A DNA stretch of 64,000 nucleotides from Phaseolus vulgaris (taxonomy: Eukaryota; Streptophyta; Magnoliopsida; Fabales; Fabaceae). Shown in pieces: positions 22,695-34,631 of the stretch; within the stretch, counting starts at the first letter, position 1, and every line of letters begins with the position of its first letter. The notes beneath the pieces were generated by a model that made no database searches, had not been told where the DNA came from, and saw nothing but the letters and a program-made list of their open reading frames with translations. Both the position numbers and the translations under genes were made by a program. The stretch lies in contig NC_023756.2 in assembly GCF_000499845.2 (NCBI RefSeq), positions 37,134,932 to 37,198,931 of the forward strand, in the 5' to 3' direction.

Positions 22695-23390
22695 GCTCAT
22701 ATTCACATGAATCATTTAAATAAACTTGTTTCAAATAAACTTGTCCATGGCTTACCCAAACTCAAATTCGAAAAAAGAACATGTGTGTGAAGCATGTCAA
22801 AAGGGGAAACAAACCAGAAAATCTTTTAATTTGAAAAATTGTGTTTCAACTTCTAAACCCCTTGAACTTTTGCACATAGATCTTTTTGGTCCCTCTACGA
22901 CTGAGTCTTGGAGGAAATCTGTATGCTCTTGTGGTTGTAGATGATTTTTCCAGGTACACTTGGACTCTTTTCCTACACTCAAAGAAGGAAGCATATCCAA
23001 AATTTAAGAAGCTTGCAAGGAAACTTCAAAACACATGTTGCAGTAACATAGGAGCAATTAGAAGTGATCATGGAGGGGAATTTCAGAATGAAAAATTCAT
23101 CATCTTCTGCAACAAGCTAAGGAATCTCTCATAACTTCTCTGAACCAAGAACGCCTCAACAAAATGGAGTGGTGGAGAGAAAGAATAGATCTATAGAAGA
23201 GCTTGCAAGAACCATTCTAAATGATTCTGCCCTACCCAAATGCTTCTGGGCTGATGCTGTGAGCACTGCCTGTTATGTGATGAATCGTGTGCTAATTCAG
23301 CCTATTCTAAAGAAACACCTTATGAGTTGATGAATGGAAGAAAGCCAAATGTGAGCCACCTGAAAGTCTTTGGTTGTAAGTGTTACATTC
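22695..23390 (+). pseudogene. Copia-1 integrase, first part
   Basis: Continuation of the frame broken at 10658. GAG-pre-integrase (HIHMNHLNKLVSNKLVHGL and CEACQKGKQ, the zinc-binding CxxC) is followed by the rve integrase core. It has LELLHIDLFGPS (first Asp), then VVVDDFSRYTW, IRSDHGGEFQNE (second Asp), NGVVERKNRS (Glu) and YVMNRVLIQPI. The DDE residues are all visible but lie in several frames because of small indels near 22790, 22890, 23130 and 23310. In the family this enzyme inserts cDNA into the genome. Interrupted at 23390 by Gypsy-2 and continued at 35410. Confidence 0.85.
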
Positions 23391-24168
23391 TGATCCTGCC
23401 TGTTGACCGGAACGCTGGAGAATGCCTCGTCAAAGGATCGATGTGCGCACCGCTTCTCACCTCCGTTCCTCTTCGGGATCTATCTCAAGAACCTGCAAAG
23501 AAACGATACGGCGCCGCTGCGGCCGATCGCACTCCGACGCTCAAGTCAATGACGGTATCACCAAATACTAAGAAAGAGAACCGTGCAAATCCTCTCTCAC
23601 TCGCAAGCGTAAAGTGTATGAACTGAACGTGCGTACCTAAGAAAGTTTGTTAAGAGCTCTTATATACCTGGTGACTTTCTCTCTCCTGGCAGTTGCAGAC
23701 TTGGACACGTGGCCCGCATCCAACCGTACACGTGCCATCATCTGGAGGCTCCCTGACTTGGCGCTGCTTCTACTCTCATTTTGGCTAAGTTACGTATGCA
23801 TGGTACTGCCCAGTGCATAGCAAACTTAGGAGTGCGATCTCTACTGAAACTGGCGAGTTAGGGCCTTCATACACCTTCCCTGTGGTCTCGCCGGCCGTCT
23901 TCATAATCTGCTTCTCCTTCGTCTTCGGCGATGTGCTTGTTCTAGCGATCTCCGACTGCTTGGTCGCCTGAGTCTACATCTGGCGACTTCATCTTCAACC
24001 TGGCGATCGCCTATTCTGGTAAACTGGAAATTGGAACACGCCAACTTAACAATCGGCGACTACACGTGCCTCCCGACTTCCTTCCTATCTGCCAACCTGG
24101 CGCCTTGTCAACACGCCTACACTGTAGCAGGGTGCCACGTCATCACACCCGACCACCAGGGCGGTACA
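23391..24168 (-). repeat. Gypsy-2 3' LTR (778 bp)
   Basis: Pairs with 34632-35409. The polypurine tract follows at 24169-24186 (reverse complement of AAGACTGGGGGGCTTG). Confidence 0.95.
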
Positions 24169-24186
24169 CAAGCCCCCCAGTCTTAA
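24169..24186 (-). other. Gypsy-2 polypurine tract
   Basis: CAAGCCCCCCAGTCTT on the plus strand, directly inside the 3' LTR. Confidence 0.8.
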
Positions 24187-24521
24187 GCGAAGACTTGTCT
24201 AGCGAAAAGACTGAAAGAGCCTTCGTTAACACCGATCTACGTGGCACTGACGCAGAATTCCAAGCGATTGTACTTTCTGCTGCTCTGACGCTCCACCAAA
24301 CCCTTCACCCATCGTTCGACACGTGGCTTCATCAACGGCTCTCTTCATCTGCCGTTAGCGCTTCCTAACTTATTTCGAAAACCCTTAAACCCATTACGCT
24401 CCACTGTTCCATCACCTTCTTCGTGCTTGCAAACGCTGTCACTTCCCTTTGCGAAAACTCTCGACGCTCTTCAACGCCCTAGATCACCACCTTCCTTCAC
24501 CGTCTTCCTGATCAACGAAAG
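24187..24521 (+). promoter_or_regulatory. Probable promoter and 5'UTR of the Gypsy-2 antisense gene
   Basis: Non-coding. It runs from the polypurine tract to the 5'UTR intron donor (GAAAG then GTAACT at 24522). It is pyrimidine-rich on the plus strand near the end. No certain TATA box. Inferred from the conserved downstream intron. Confidence 0.4.
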
Positions 24522-27398
24522 GTAACTACTTTCCTTCATCTGCTGGGTTTCCTTGCATTTTCACCGATTTGCATCATCCTGTAACTGCCTGGTGCATACG
24601 CTGTGGGTTGTTTTTCCATTTCTCCTTCTGCGTAACTTAGGGCTTTGTCGATCGTCGCAACGAACTCACATTCGTTCGTCTTTCACCTTCCTTCTATGAT
24701 CGAGTCAGCCTTTGTAACCCTCCTGATTATTTTTTTCTTTCTTCTTCCTTTGCAGTTGCTATCATGACTCGCACCAAGATTACCCCGAACCCCCCTCCAT
24801 CAGCGCGAAACCCTCCTTCACAAGCACACGACTCAACACAAGTTCGTGGTGCTTCCTCTTCGCAGGCTGAGAGGCCTGCATCTTCCCAAACTGCCCTGGC
24901 TCAGGCGACTCCATCTAACGTTGGAGGAGCCCCCGTCCCTCTGCCAGACTTCAAAACTCTATACCCCTAGGCTAACCCAACCCTTCTGAAGGAGACCTCG
25001 TCGGTGAACACTGCGGGAGCAGTTCTGCGGTTGACAAAGGGGGACGAGGCCTATCAATCGTTTCACAAGGAGCACGACGAGAGGATGATGGTGCTGCCTT
25101 GCCCCGCCGCTCTGCCAGTGTGTGCTGATGACAAAGTGAGCGCCGACGGGCCCTTCTGCTTTGTCTACACCACTTTCTTCAAGAAGGTCAAACTCAGGTT
25201 CCCTCTCACCCGATTCGAGAGGGAACTCTTGACCGAGCTCAACATCGCTGCCGCCCAGCTTCACCCCAACAGCTGGGCGTTTGTTCGAGCCTTTGAAATA
25301 ACGTGCGCCCACCTGGGGTTGCCCGCGTCGGTGGACGTGTTTTTGTTCCTGTTTGAGGCCAAACACCCAAAAGACCGCCTGTGGGTCAGCCTGAATGCCA
25401 TTGCTGGGAGATCCATTTTTACCATCTTCCAGCAATCGTACAAGGACTGGAAGGGGAAGTTCATCCAAGTACGCGCAAACGATAAAGACACTTCCCTTCT
25501 CGACGGCTTCCCCTTGTACTGGGTGGACAAGGGGAAAAAAGAGTCCAAGAGCTGCTTCAGGAGGCCCAGAAGTCCTGATAGCATGGGAGCTTTGGACCGA
25601 GACCTCTGTCTATTCTGGAAGAGGGTGGCAGATGCCAACATAACATTCCTGACCCCCACCCTGATCTCCTTCGAATTCTTTGAGGACCAGTTAGAATTCC
25701 AAATAGGTTAGGACGCTACACTCTTGTTTTGATATTGCTTCTGATACTGCTTCTGGGCGTCTTGTGCGATACGCACAAGACTTTGGTTTTACCTTTTTCT
25801 GCATATACCTGTCTTGCTGTTTCATTACCTCATGCACTTATCCTTTTCTTCTCTGGGCTAACTCATGCACTTTCGTTTCATGCAGACACCATGCTGGGTA
25901 AAAACATGCTCGCCGACTTAAAGGCGCTCGCCCGAAACCACGGGTTGGCGACCGGTTCCCAGACGGTGCCCAACTCGGCGGTCGAGAAGGCTATCGTTCA
26001 TGGGCGATCACCGCCCAAGGAACCCACCCAGCGTAGGAAATTGGTCCTTAAGAGGCCTAAACGAAAAGCCCCCCAAATCGTCCAAGAGGAGGAAGAAGAG
26101 GACGACGAGGTCACAGAGGATGGCCTTGTCACGAAAAGGAAGAGGGTGGCACCATCTTCTCCGCCTGCTCAACCCTATCTTCCAACCTCACCACCACCAT
26201 CAACGCCTGCTCCTCCTCCCTCATCGCCAACACCACAAGCCCCTTCATCACCAGTCCAAGCAGTTCCATTGGCCACTGCGCCACCTGCAGCTGAGGCCCA
26301 AGAGCCAAATTTCTTGGAGGACCCCCCGAGTGCCTCTACGCCACATATGTCAGCAGGAGGGGGCCCCCCTTCAAACACTTCAGCTGCAGGAATCGTTCCA
26401 ATCGGGGATGAGGTCGCTCATACCTCTCCAATCCTAATTACCGAATCCCCGATTGCGTCGCCACGCCAGGAAGCAACCATTGAAAATATTGATAAGGAAG
26501 GTGGCGGCGAGAACCCTCAACAAGCCCCCCTGGCGCCTCTCCAAGCCGCAAACCTTTCCCTCGAGGTCACAAGGATGTGGGAACCTCTGACTGCTAAACT
26601 GAAAAACATAGCAGAGGATATCCCATCGATCATAACGAGGGCTGTGGAGAGCTCCACCAGGAGGCTTCAAGATAAACTCTTCAACCTCAAGACCGACAAT
26701 AGCACTATGAGGCTCGAGGTGGAGAAATTGTCTGCCAATCTGACGCTCGCGGAGATGGAACACTCCCGAGTAGAAGACGCGATGAGCACCGAGCTCAAAT
26801 TGGCACGCCAGGAGGCCACTGACCTCCGCCGCAGAATTCATGATCTTGCCCAAGAGAAAGTCGAGCTAGAAAGCAAGATCGTGCCTCTTCGCACCAAGGC
26901 GAGCGACCTGGAGGCTCACATTCAAGCTAGTGCCGATAAGGTACAAAAACTGGAGCAAAGGTCAATCAATCGCGAGAAGCTACTTGGGCAAGTAGAAAAA
27001 GCGAGGGACGACGCCATGGCTGATCTCGCCGAGGCAAACAAGGAAAAAGGGAAGATGGCTGCCGAGTTGACCCAAGCTCAAACGGAATCCAAGAAGGTTG
27101 CTGACGACCTTCTCCATGCTCAAGAGACCAACGAACAACTCCGAAAACAGGTCGAAGAGCTGGAGCAGCAGAACAAGGAGCTCAAGAAACAGGTTGAAGA
27201 ACTTCAAGGGTAAATTGAAGAACTTAAGTTAAGCTCTGCTCAGATTCTGGTTGCTGGATTCGAAGCCGCTCGGGAACAATTCGCATGCCTATTCCCTGAT
27301 CTCGACCTCAGCATGGTGTCGTTAAACAACGAAGTAGTAGATGGAAAGGTCGTTCCCGCCGAAGACTCAACCAATTCCACCTCATCTGCTACTTTATA
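24522..27398 (+). CDS. Gypsy-2 antisense spliced gene (gypsy-type transposon domain, coiled coil)
   Basis: Intron in the 5'UTR at 24522-24755 (GTAACT...TTTGCAG), ATG 24764, exon 1 to 25706, intron 25707-25885 (GTTAGG...CATGCAG), exon 2 25886 to the TAA at 27396-27398. Splicing joins FQI to DTMLGKN, as it joins RI to DLMLCKG in Gypsy-1. The exon 1 domain contains NSWAFVRAFEITCAHLGLPA and LWVSLNAIAGRSIF. Exon 2 has an EEEEEDDE patch, a KRKRV nuclear-localisation-like motif, Pro-rich low complexity and about 200 residues of coiled coil. Two in-frame stops: TAG at 24968 (TGG in Gypsy-1) and TAA at 27211 (aligned with a Gln codon). The exon structure is predicted by eye. It may be structural or regulatory for the element; the function is unknown. 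Confidence 0.7.
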
Positions 27399-28019
27399 AT
27401 TTTGCTTGTATATACCTTGGAACAAAAACTCGTGCATATGTGTTTTGAACAGTTACTTATTTCAATCGCAAAACTTGGATATTCTTTCTTCTGACTCCTT
27501 TTGAGCGCTTTAGCCTTCTTTGTATGTTTAACTTTGTCGAGTTTAACTTAGTGATTTTGCAAACACGACCTTTGACGTAACTGCCTCGAGCCGATTCAAA
27601 CTTAAGCAATAATCGCTTCAAACAACTTGTACTCTTGAGGCACTAACCTGATCATAAGAATAGCTTCCAAGCAACGAACTGTAACTCAATCATTGGCTCA
27701 AACAACGTCCCACTCGACCTGCTTTATCAAACAAGTCTTTCAACCTTCTCGCCGTGTTTGAACTTTTCCCGATCGCCAAGACCTCTTGGTAACACCAGCT
27801 TTTCCTAGCCTCATGCTTTGGCAATCGTTTCTTTATCTGGGGCAGAAACGCCCTTTGGGATCTTCCTTTACCCCCCCCCCTGAACTTCAGAGCAAAAGAC
27901 CGGCTGGCTAGGCGTTCTCTTCGAACCTACCTTAGCCACCTTTCAAGCTTCTTCCACCCTCTTCGCCATACCTGAACTCGTTCAAGACGAGAAGGATTTT
28001 ATCTTGCCTATGCTCGCAC
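27399..28019 (+). other. Gypsy-2 spacer after the antisense gene
   Basis: Non-coding region, collinear with about 18050-18638 of Gypsy-1. It probably holds the 3'UTR of the antisense gene. A C10 run occurs near 27871. Confidence 0.5.
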
Positions 28020-28390
28020 ATAAGCGAGAAGGTCTTTAACTCGCCTGAACTCACTCAACGGCGAGAAGGACTTTATACTCGCCTGAACTCGCTCATCGGC
28101 GAGAAGGTCTTTAAATGGCCTTAACTCGCTCAACGGCAAGAAGGACTTTAACTGGTGCCTCAACTTGCCCAGGGTGTACATCTCCTCTCCCCTGGATGCA
28201 CTGAGGACCTTTCTCTTTCTCGCCTGCACTCGCTCGACGGCGAGGAGGTCTTTAACTGGCCTTAGCTCGCACAACGGCGATAAGGACTTTATCTGGTGCC
28301 TCAACTTGCCCAGGGTGTACATCTCCTCCCCCCTGGATGCACTGAGGACCTTTCTCGCCTACACCCGCTCGACGGCGAGGAGGTCTTTTA
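28020..28390 (+). repeat. Tandem array of ~37-bp units and a ~118-bp composite unit
   Basis: Repeated CTCGCTCAACGGCGAGAAGG-type units (about seven), plus a larger unit with GTGTACATCTCCTC and CTGGATGCACTGAGGACC occurring twice. This is the Gypsy-2 counterpart of the Gypsy-1 arrays, expanded differently. Confidence 0.8.
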
Positions 28391-28424
28391 CCTGCCTCAG
28401 GACGCGAGAGCGTTGAGGTCTTTC

Positions 28425-28556
28425 CTCTGGTGCCTCCGATCGCCGAAAGACGATGAGGACTTTGAAAACTTAACTGGTGCCTCCAATCGCCGAAAAACGA
28501 TGAGGACTTAAAACTTAACTGGTGCCTCCAATCGCCGAAAAGCGATGAGGACTTAA
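28425..28556 (+). repeat. ~45-bp tandem repeat, three copies
   Basis: CTGGTGCCTCCAATCGCCG followed by AACGATGAGGACTT, three near-identical units. Confidence 0.85.
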
Positions 28557-28802
28557 AACCTTTTAGAAAGCACGCGATATATCTTTTCTTGCCTTAAATC
28601 ATGTACAAATGACAAGGTCTTTCTTCAAAACTTTTGAAAATAGCACACATGCAATCTGAAAACACCTTATACTTCGAAAACTCTTCTTTTATTGGGTAGC
28701 CTCATTAAAAACCCTCCTTAGGGAAAAAAGAGTGCCCCCTTCAAACTGTTTTAACAGAGACATTGTAATATAACGTTGCGTTTGTCTTTACTTACAAAGC
28801 TC

Positions 28803-31800
28803 TTAACTATAGTACAACTTCAGGTGTGTGGCGTTCCAGGTGCGAGGAATCGCCCCTCCTTCCAGCGTCTCTAAGCGGTAGGCCCCGTTCCCGAGCGCCT
28901 CGGTTATTCTGAACGGTCCAGTCCACTTGGGTGATAGTTTATTCTCCATCTCATACTGGTGGGCCTTCCTCATCACCAAGTCGCCCTCTCTAAACTGCCT
29001 TGGCATCACCTTCGAGTTGTATCTTCGCTCGACCCTCCTTTTCACCGCCTCAGCCTTCAGCCTCGCTTCTTCCCTGACTTCATCCAGCAGATCCAGGTTC
29101 AGCCTTCTCTCTTCATTCGAGTCTTCCTCTACAAAGTTCTGGAATCTCGTCGAGCTTTCCTGGATCTCTACCGGAATCATGGCGTCACACCCATAGACCA
29201 AGCTAAACAGGGTCTCATGGGTTCCTGACTGCTCGGTGGTGCGGTACGCCCAGACTATGCGGGGCACCTCCTCTGCCCAACTTCCCTTGGCTTTCTCAAG
29301 CCTTCTCTTCAAACCTCTCAACAGCACCCGATTAGCTGATTCCACCTGGCCATTTGTTTGAGGGTGCTCGACGAATGCAAACACTTGTTGAATTCCCACC
29401 TCTTCGCAAAGCTTCTTCAACAGGTGGCTTGCAAACTGCGTCCCATTATCTGACATCAGGCGCTTAGGCACTCCAAACCGGCACACGATGTTCTTCCATA
29501 CAAAGCCTTCGATCTTGTGTGCGGTGATCTGGGCCACTGGTTCTGCTTCAATCCACTTGGTGAAGTACTCAATCGCCACCACCAAGTACTTCATTTGCCT
29601 GATCGCTAGCGGGAAAGGTCCCAGGATGTCGATTCCCCAAGTATGAAACGGCCAAGGGCTATAGATCGACTTCAACTCCTCGGGAGGTGCCTTATGCCAA
29701 TCGGCGTGCTGCTGGCATTGTTTGCAGCACTGGGCATACTTCTTGCAATCTTCTCTCATAGATGGCCAGTAGTAGCCTGCACGGAGAGTCCTTGCGGCCA
29801 GAGCTCGACCCCCGACGTGGCTTCCACATATACCTTCGTGGAGCTCTGCCATAATTCTCGTGCACTTCTCGCCGTGTATACATTCCAGGAGTGGGTGAGT
29901 GAACCCAAACCTGTACAGATCGCCATCAATCAATGTATACTTGCTGGAATTTTTCTTTACCTTCCTAGCTTCTGTTGGATCTAGCGGGAGGAGGCCATCT
30001 GCCAAGCACCGCTTGTACTGTGTTATCCAAGTGTCTGGCTCATGGGCGGCGCAGACCTGCATCACGTCCACCTTCTCTTCTCGACATGCTCTAATTCTCG
30101 GCGATCTCAGGGTTTCTTGCGTCAAAGACTTATGGCTTCTCGCTGCTCTCTCCGTCGACCTGCTTATCTGAAGGACCAGGTGATCTGCTACAAATGCCCT
30201 CGGCGTCTTCAGAGTTTCTTGAATCACCGTCCTCTGCCTACCCCCCTTGCCTGAGCTGGCGAGCTTAGCAAGCAAGTCAGCTCGGGCATTCTGCTCTCGG
30301 GGCACATGCACTACTTCAAAAGAGGCAAAGGAACTCTTCAATTCCTGCACATACGCCAAGTAAGCCGCCATTTGTGGATCTTTAGCCTGGAACTCGCCTG
30401 TTACTTGCCCGGTGACTAGCAGCGAGTCGCTCTTAGCCATCAGCACCCTAGCTCCCATTTCCTTGGCCAGCAAAATCCCGGCGATCAGCGCCTCATACTC
30501 CGCTTGATTGTTGCTGGCTTTAAAGGCAAACCTCAAGGATTGCTCAATCAGCACGCCGTTGGGCCCTTCCAATATGACTCCAGCACCGCTACCCTGCTGG
30601 TTCGACGATCCATCCACCGAAAGTACCCAACGGAAACCGTCTCCTTCAACCCGTGTCGCCTCTGATGAGAGCTCGACCACAAAATCTGCGAAGATTTGCC
30701 CCTTGATCGGGCCTCGAGGCTCATATTTAATGTCGAACTCTGATAACTCCACTGCCCACTTCACCATTCTTCCTGCAACGTCAGGTTTCTTCAAGACCTT
30801 CTGGATGGGCAGGTCAGTCATCACCAGTATTGTGAAACTGTGGAAGTAGTGGCGCAACCTCCTCGCCGAAAATACCACAGCCAGCGCAGCCTTCTCCAGG
30901 GCCTGATATCTCGTTTCTGGGCCCTGCAACACCTTGCTCACAAAATAAATAGGCTTCTGAGCCTGATCTTGATCCTGGGCGAGCACCGCACTCACCGCCC
31001 TCTCAGTCACAGCGAAATACAACCTGAGAGGGATTCCCGCCAGCGGTTTGCACAGAACCGGCGGGCTCGCCAGATACTATTTTAGCTTGACGAAAGCTTC
31101 CTCGCATTCTTTCGTCCAAGCGAACTTGTTATTGCGCCGCAGACATTGGAAATAGGGATGCCCCTTTTCTCCGCTAGCTGACACGAAGCGAGATAGGGCT
31201 GCCATCCGACCTGTCAGCTGTTGGACTTCTTTCACTGTAGCCGGGCTTCTCATCGCCAAGATGGCGGCGCACTTGTCTGGGTTGGCTTCTATCCCCCTTT
31301 CAGTCAAGAGAAAACCCAAGAACTTTCCAGCCTCCACGCCGAAAATGCATTTCTCCGGGTTGAGCTTTAACTTGAACTTGGCGATCGTCGTGAACAATTC
31401 TTCCAAGTCTGCAACGTGCTTGCTTTTCTCCTGCGAGGTCACGACCATGTCATCGACGTAGGCTTGCACGTTCCTTCCCAGCATCGGTGCAAGTACTCGA
31501 TCCATCAACCTCTGGTACGTGGCCCCCGCGTTCTTCAGCCCAAACGGCATCACCTTATAGCAGTAGCACGACCTCTCCGTCATGAAGGCTGTTTTTTCTT
31601 CGTCCATGGGATGCATCTTTATCTTATTATAGCCCGAGAAGGCATCCAGGAAACTCAGCAGCTTGCACCCTGCAGCACTATCAACCAGGGCATCAATGCT
31701 TGGTAAAGGATACGAATCCTTTGGGCAAGCTTTGTTCAGATCGGTGAAATCGACGCACATGCGCCATTTTCCGTTACTCTTCTTCACCAGTACGACATTT

Positions 31801-34226
31801 GCCAACCATTCAGGGTACTGGACTTCCCTGATGTGGCCTGCAGCGAGGAGTTTCTGCGTTTCGTCCCTGATCGCCTGCCTCCTCTCTTCATTGAATTTTC
31901 TTCTCCTTTGTCGCACCGGTCTCACCATGTTGTCCATCGCCAGATGATGGCACAAGAAGTCGGGATCAATCCCGGGCATGTCCGAAGCGGACCAAGCAAA
32001 CGCGTCCAGATGCCGCTCAATCACCTTGGCGATCTGGTCCTGGAGATCGACCTCCAGGGATCTTCCGAGCTTGAAAACTTTCCCTCCGATCTCCTTTTCG
32101 AGCCACTGCTCAACAGGTTTGGGCCTGGATTCTCTGGCGATTCCCTGTTCCCTTGCTTCCTCGGGGCGATTCCGCGCCTCTTCCTCTTCCAGGCCAGCAT
32201 TTCTCTCCCCTAGCTCAGCGTCTATCATCTCTACATCCCTTCTGGCGGCCTCCTCTGTTACCGGCGGTCTGGGCTTCACACCGGGAGGTGGGGTGGTTGT
32301 TACATAACTCACTGATCTTTTGTTTCTTAGGCTATTCTCATAGCACCTTTTCGCTTCTTTCTGATCAGACTTGATCGTGATCACCACCCCTTCCATGGAC
32401 GGCAACTTCACCTTCATGTGCCGTGTCGACGGAATGGCGCCTATCCTGTTAAGAGTGGGCCTACCCAACAGGATGTTATACGCTGAATGGGCGTTTACGA
32501 TGAGGTACTTGATTTTCTCCGTCCTCGACCCAGCCTCATCTGTAAACGTGGTTCTCAGCTCAATGTACCCCCTAACCTCCACCTGGTCACCAGCGAATCC
32601 ATATAAGCACCCTCCATAGGGCCTTAGCTGGTCAAGGGGCAATTCCAGCTGCGTGAAAGTCGGCCAGAACATCACGTCTGCCGAGCTTCCTTGGTCCACC
32701 AGAACCCGGTGGACCTTCCTCCCTGCTGTTATCAACGAAATAACTATGGGATCGTTGTCATGAGGCACAACGTCCCGAAGATCCTGCTTTGTGAACGTAA
32801 TGTCCACTTCCGGCGAGTGATCTTCAAACATGTCCACTGCCATCACCGATCGCGCATACTTTTTCCTCTGCGATGCGGTGCATCCACCACCTGAGAAACC
32901 CCCTGCAATGGTGTGGATCTCCCCGTGGATTGGCATCTCGTGTTGCTGGGCTTCTCCACCTGCTGGCTGGGAACTCGATGCTCCCCCCGTCCTCCTGTCC
33001 AGCAGATAGTCATTTAGGAACCCGCTCTTAACCAGATCGTCGAGCTGGTATCCTAAAGACAAACACGAGTCCAGGTTGTGGCCAAAACACTGGTGGAACT
33101 CGCACCAGGCGTCCGGCTTTGACCCCAACACCTTGTCGCCCACCTTCTCAGGCGCCTTCAACCTAGCAGATATGTTAGGGATAGCGATCAGGTCCGCTAG
33201 TCCCATGACGAATTTGTGCTTAGGCGGGCGATTGTATTCCCGGCGTGCTGGTTGTTGGCGCGCTTGACTTCTTCCCTTATTTCTCCTATCGTAAGGATAG
33301 CGAGTCCTTTGGTCTTTCCTGGCCGCCGCCGCCGTTTCCAGCACCCTCTGCGGCTGGATCCTGGTCTGGGCGCGTGGTCTGGCAGGAGCCACGCTGCCTC
33401 TCTTCTCGGCGACTTCACTCTCGTCGGCGATGTGGGCCACCGCCAGTCGCCTGACTTCAGCAAACGTCGCTGGATGAGCCCTGATCAAGGCCTCGCAGAA
33501 TGGCCCTGGCTGCACGCCCTTCTTGAAGGCGTAGACCAGCATTTCTTCATCCTTGGCCGGCGATCTGACCATCTGCGCTCCGAAGCGATTGAGGTAGTCT
33601 CTGAGGGACTCCCCATGGTACTGCCTTATATCAAACAGATCATAGGACACCCTCGGCGGTGCCTTATTCACAATGTACTGCTCGACAAAGATTTTCGAGA
33701 ATTGTTGAAAATTGGTTATGTGGCCATTAGGCAGGCTCACAAACCACTCCATCGCCGTTCCCTGGAGCGTACTCACGAACATCTTGCAGTAGACGGCGTC
33801 TGACCCTCCCGACAGCATCATCTGCGTGTGGAACGTGGTCAGATGAGCCTCTGGATCCTCCACGCCGGTAAAAACAGCTTTAACCGGAACCACGCTCGTG
33901 GGAATAGGCGTGTCGGTAATCGCCTGAACAAAAGGCATTGGGAAAACACGAGGTGGCGTAGACGGTGCCACCTCTTCAGCAGAAGAACGTCCCTGCTGCT
34001 CCTGAAGAGCTCGACGCAGCTCCTCAGTTACCTTGCTGAGCTCCTCGTTCCTGGCGCGAGAGGCGACCAGGTCCTCATGTATCCTTGCCTGTTCTACGCG
34101 CGAGGCTTCCACAGTTGCCTGCAACGAGCGCATCATCTCTACCATCTGCGCCATGGTCATGGCGGCGTTGCCTTCAGCAGTGACAGGCGCCACGGGACTG
34201 GAGCGATTGCTTCTCATTTTTCTCAT
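28803..34226 (-). CDS. Gypsy-2 gag-pol polyprotein, intact except for one stop
   Basis: One frame of 1,808 codons from ATG 34226 to 28803, broken only by a TAG at 31077-31079 (GAG in Gypsy-1, after the reverse-transcriptase region). Approximate residues: gag domain 145-230; CxFHQC..GH knuckle 365-380; aspartic protease VDQGSSADVMF ~510; RT with LNKACPKDSYPLP ~830 and YVDDMVV ~925; RNaseH 1050-1160; second RNaseH with VDGSSNQQGSGAG ~1207; integrase HHCC (CCKQCQQHAD) ~1490, core Asp in WGIDILGPFP ~1534, Asp in SDNGTQF ~1592, Glu in NGQVESANR ~1625; C-terminus with SPKWTGPFRI. An upstream in-frame ATG at 34268 exists, but the MRKMRSN start is shared with Gypsy-1. It makes the capsid, cDNA and integration complex in the cytoplasm and nucleus. 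Confidence 0.9.
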
Positions 34227-34611
34227 TAACTTCAGCGAACCACAGAAATACAGCAAACAACACTTCAACCACGATCGAATCAGCGATCAACCGGAGAAAA
34301 CTCAAGAAGCTGCGCAAGAACTCAAGAACACCGCAAACCTCCGAAGAAAACCACAGCTGCACCAAAAACCACCGTTTTCCCGCGAACAGCCAAACAAACG
34401 AAAGAACTCGAACTTCCACCAAACAGATTGCGCGCAAGCAACAAAAGACCTCACTCCACCGATTGAAAAGCCAGACGAACGGTTCAAAACGCAGATTTCA
34501 CCGAACGAAACTCAAAGAAACTGCGAACGACGGTTGCACCAGCACACAACCACGCCGAAACCTCGAAAACTTCCACGAACTCACGCTGTGGATGGGAGCA
34601 AGCTTTACACG

Positions 34612-34631
34612 GATCCACGGTGGGCGCCTGA
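34612..34631 (-). other. Gypsy-2 primer-binding-site region
   Basis: Reverse complement of GATCCACGGTGGGCGCCTGA, adjacent to the 5' LTR and the same as in Gypsy-1. Confidence 0.65.

Noticed and set aside
28020..28560. CRISPR-like array
   Set aside because: Units are contiguous and nearly identical without unique spacers; this is a plant retrotransposon tandem repeat.
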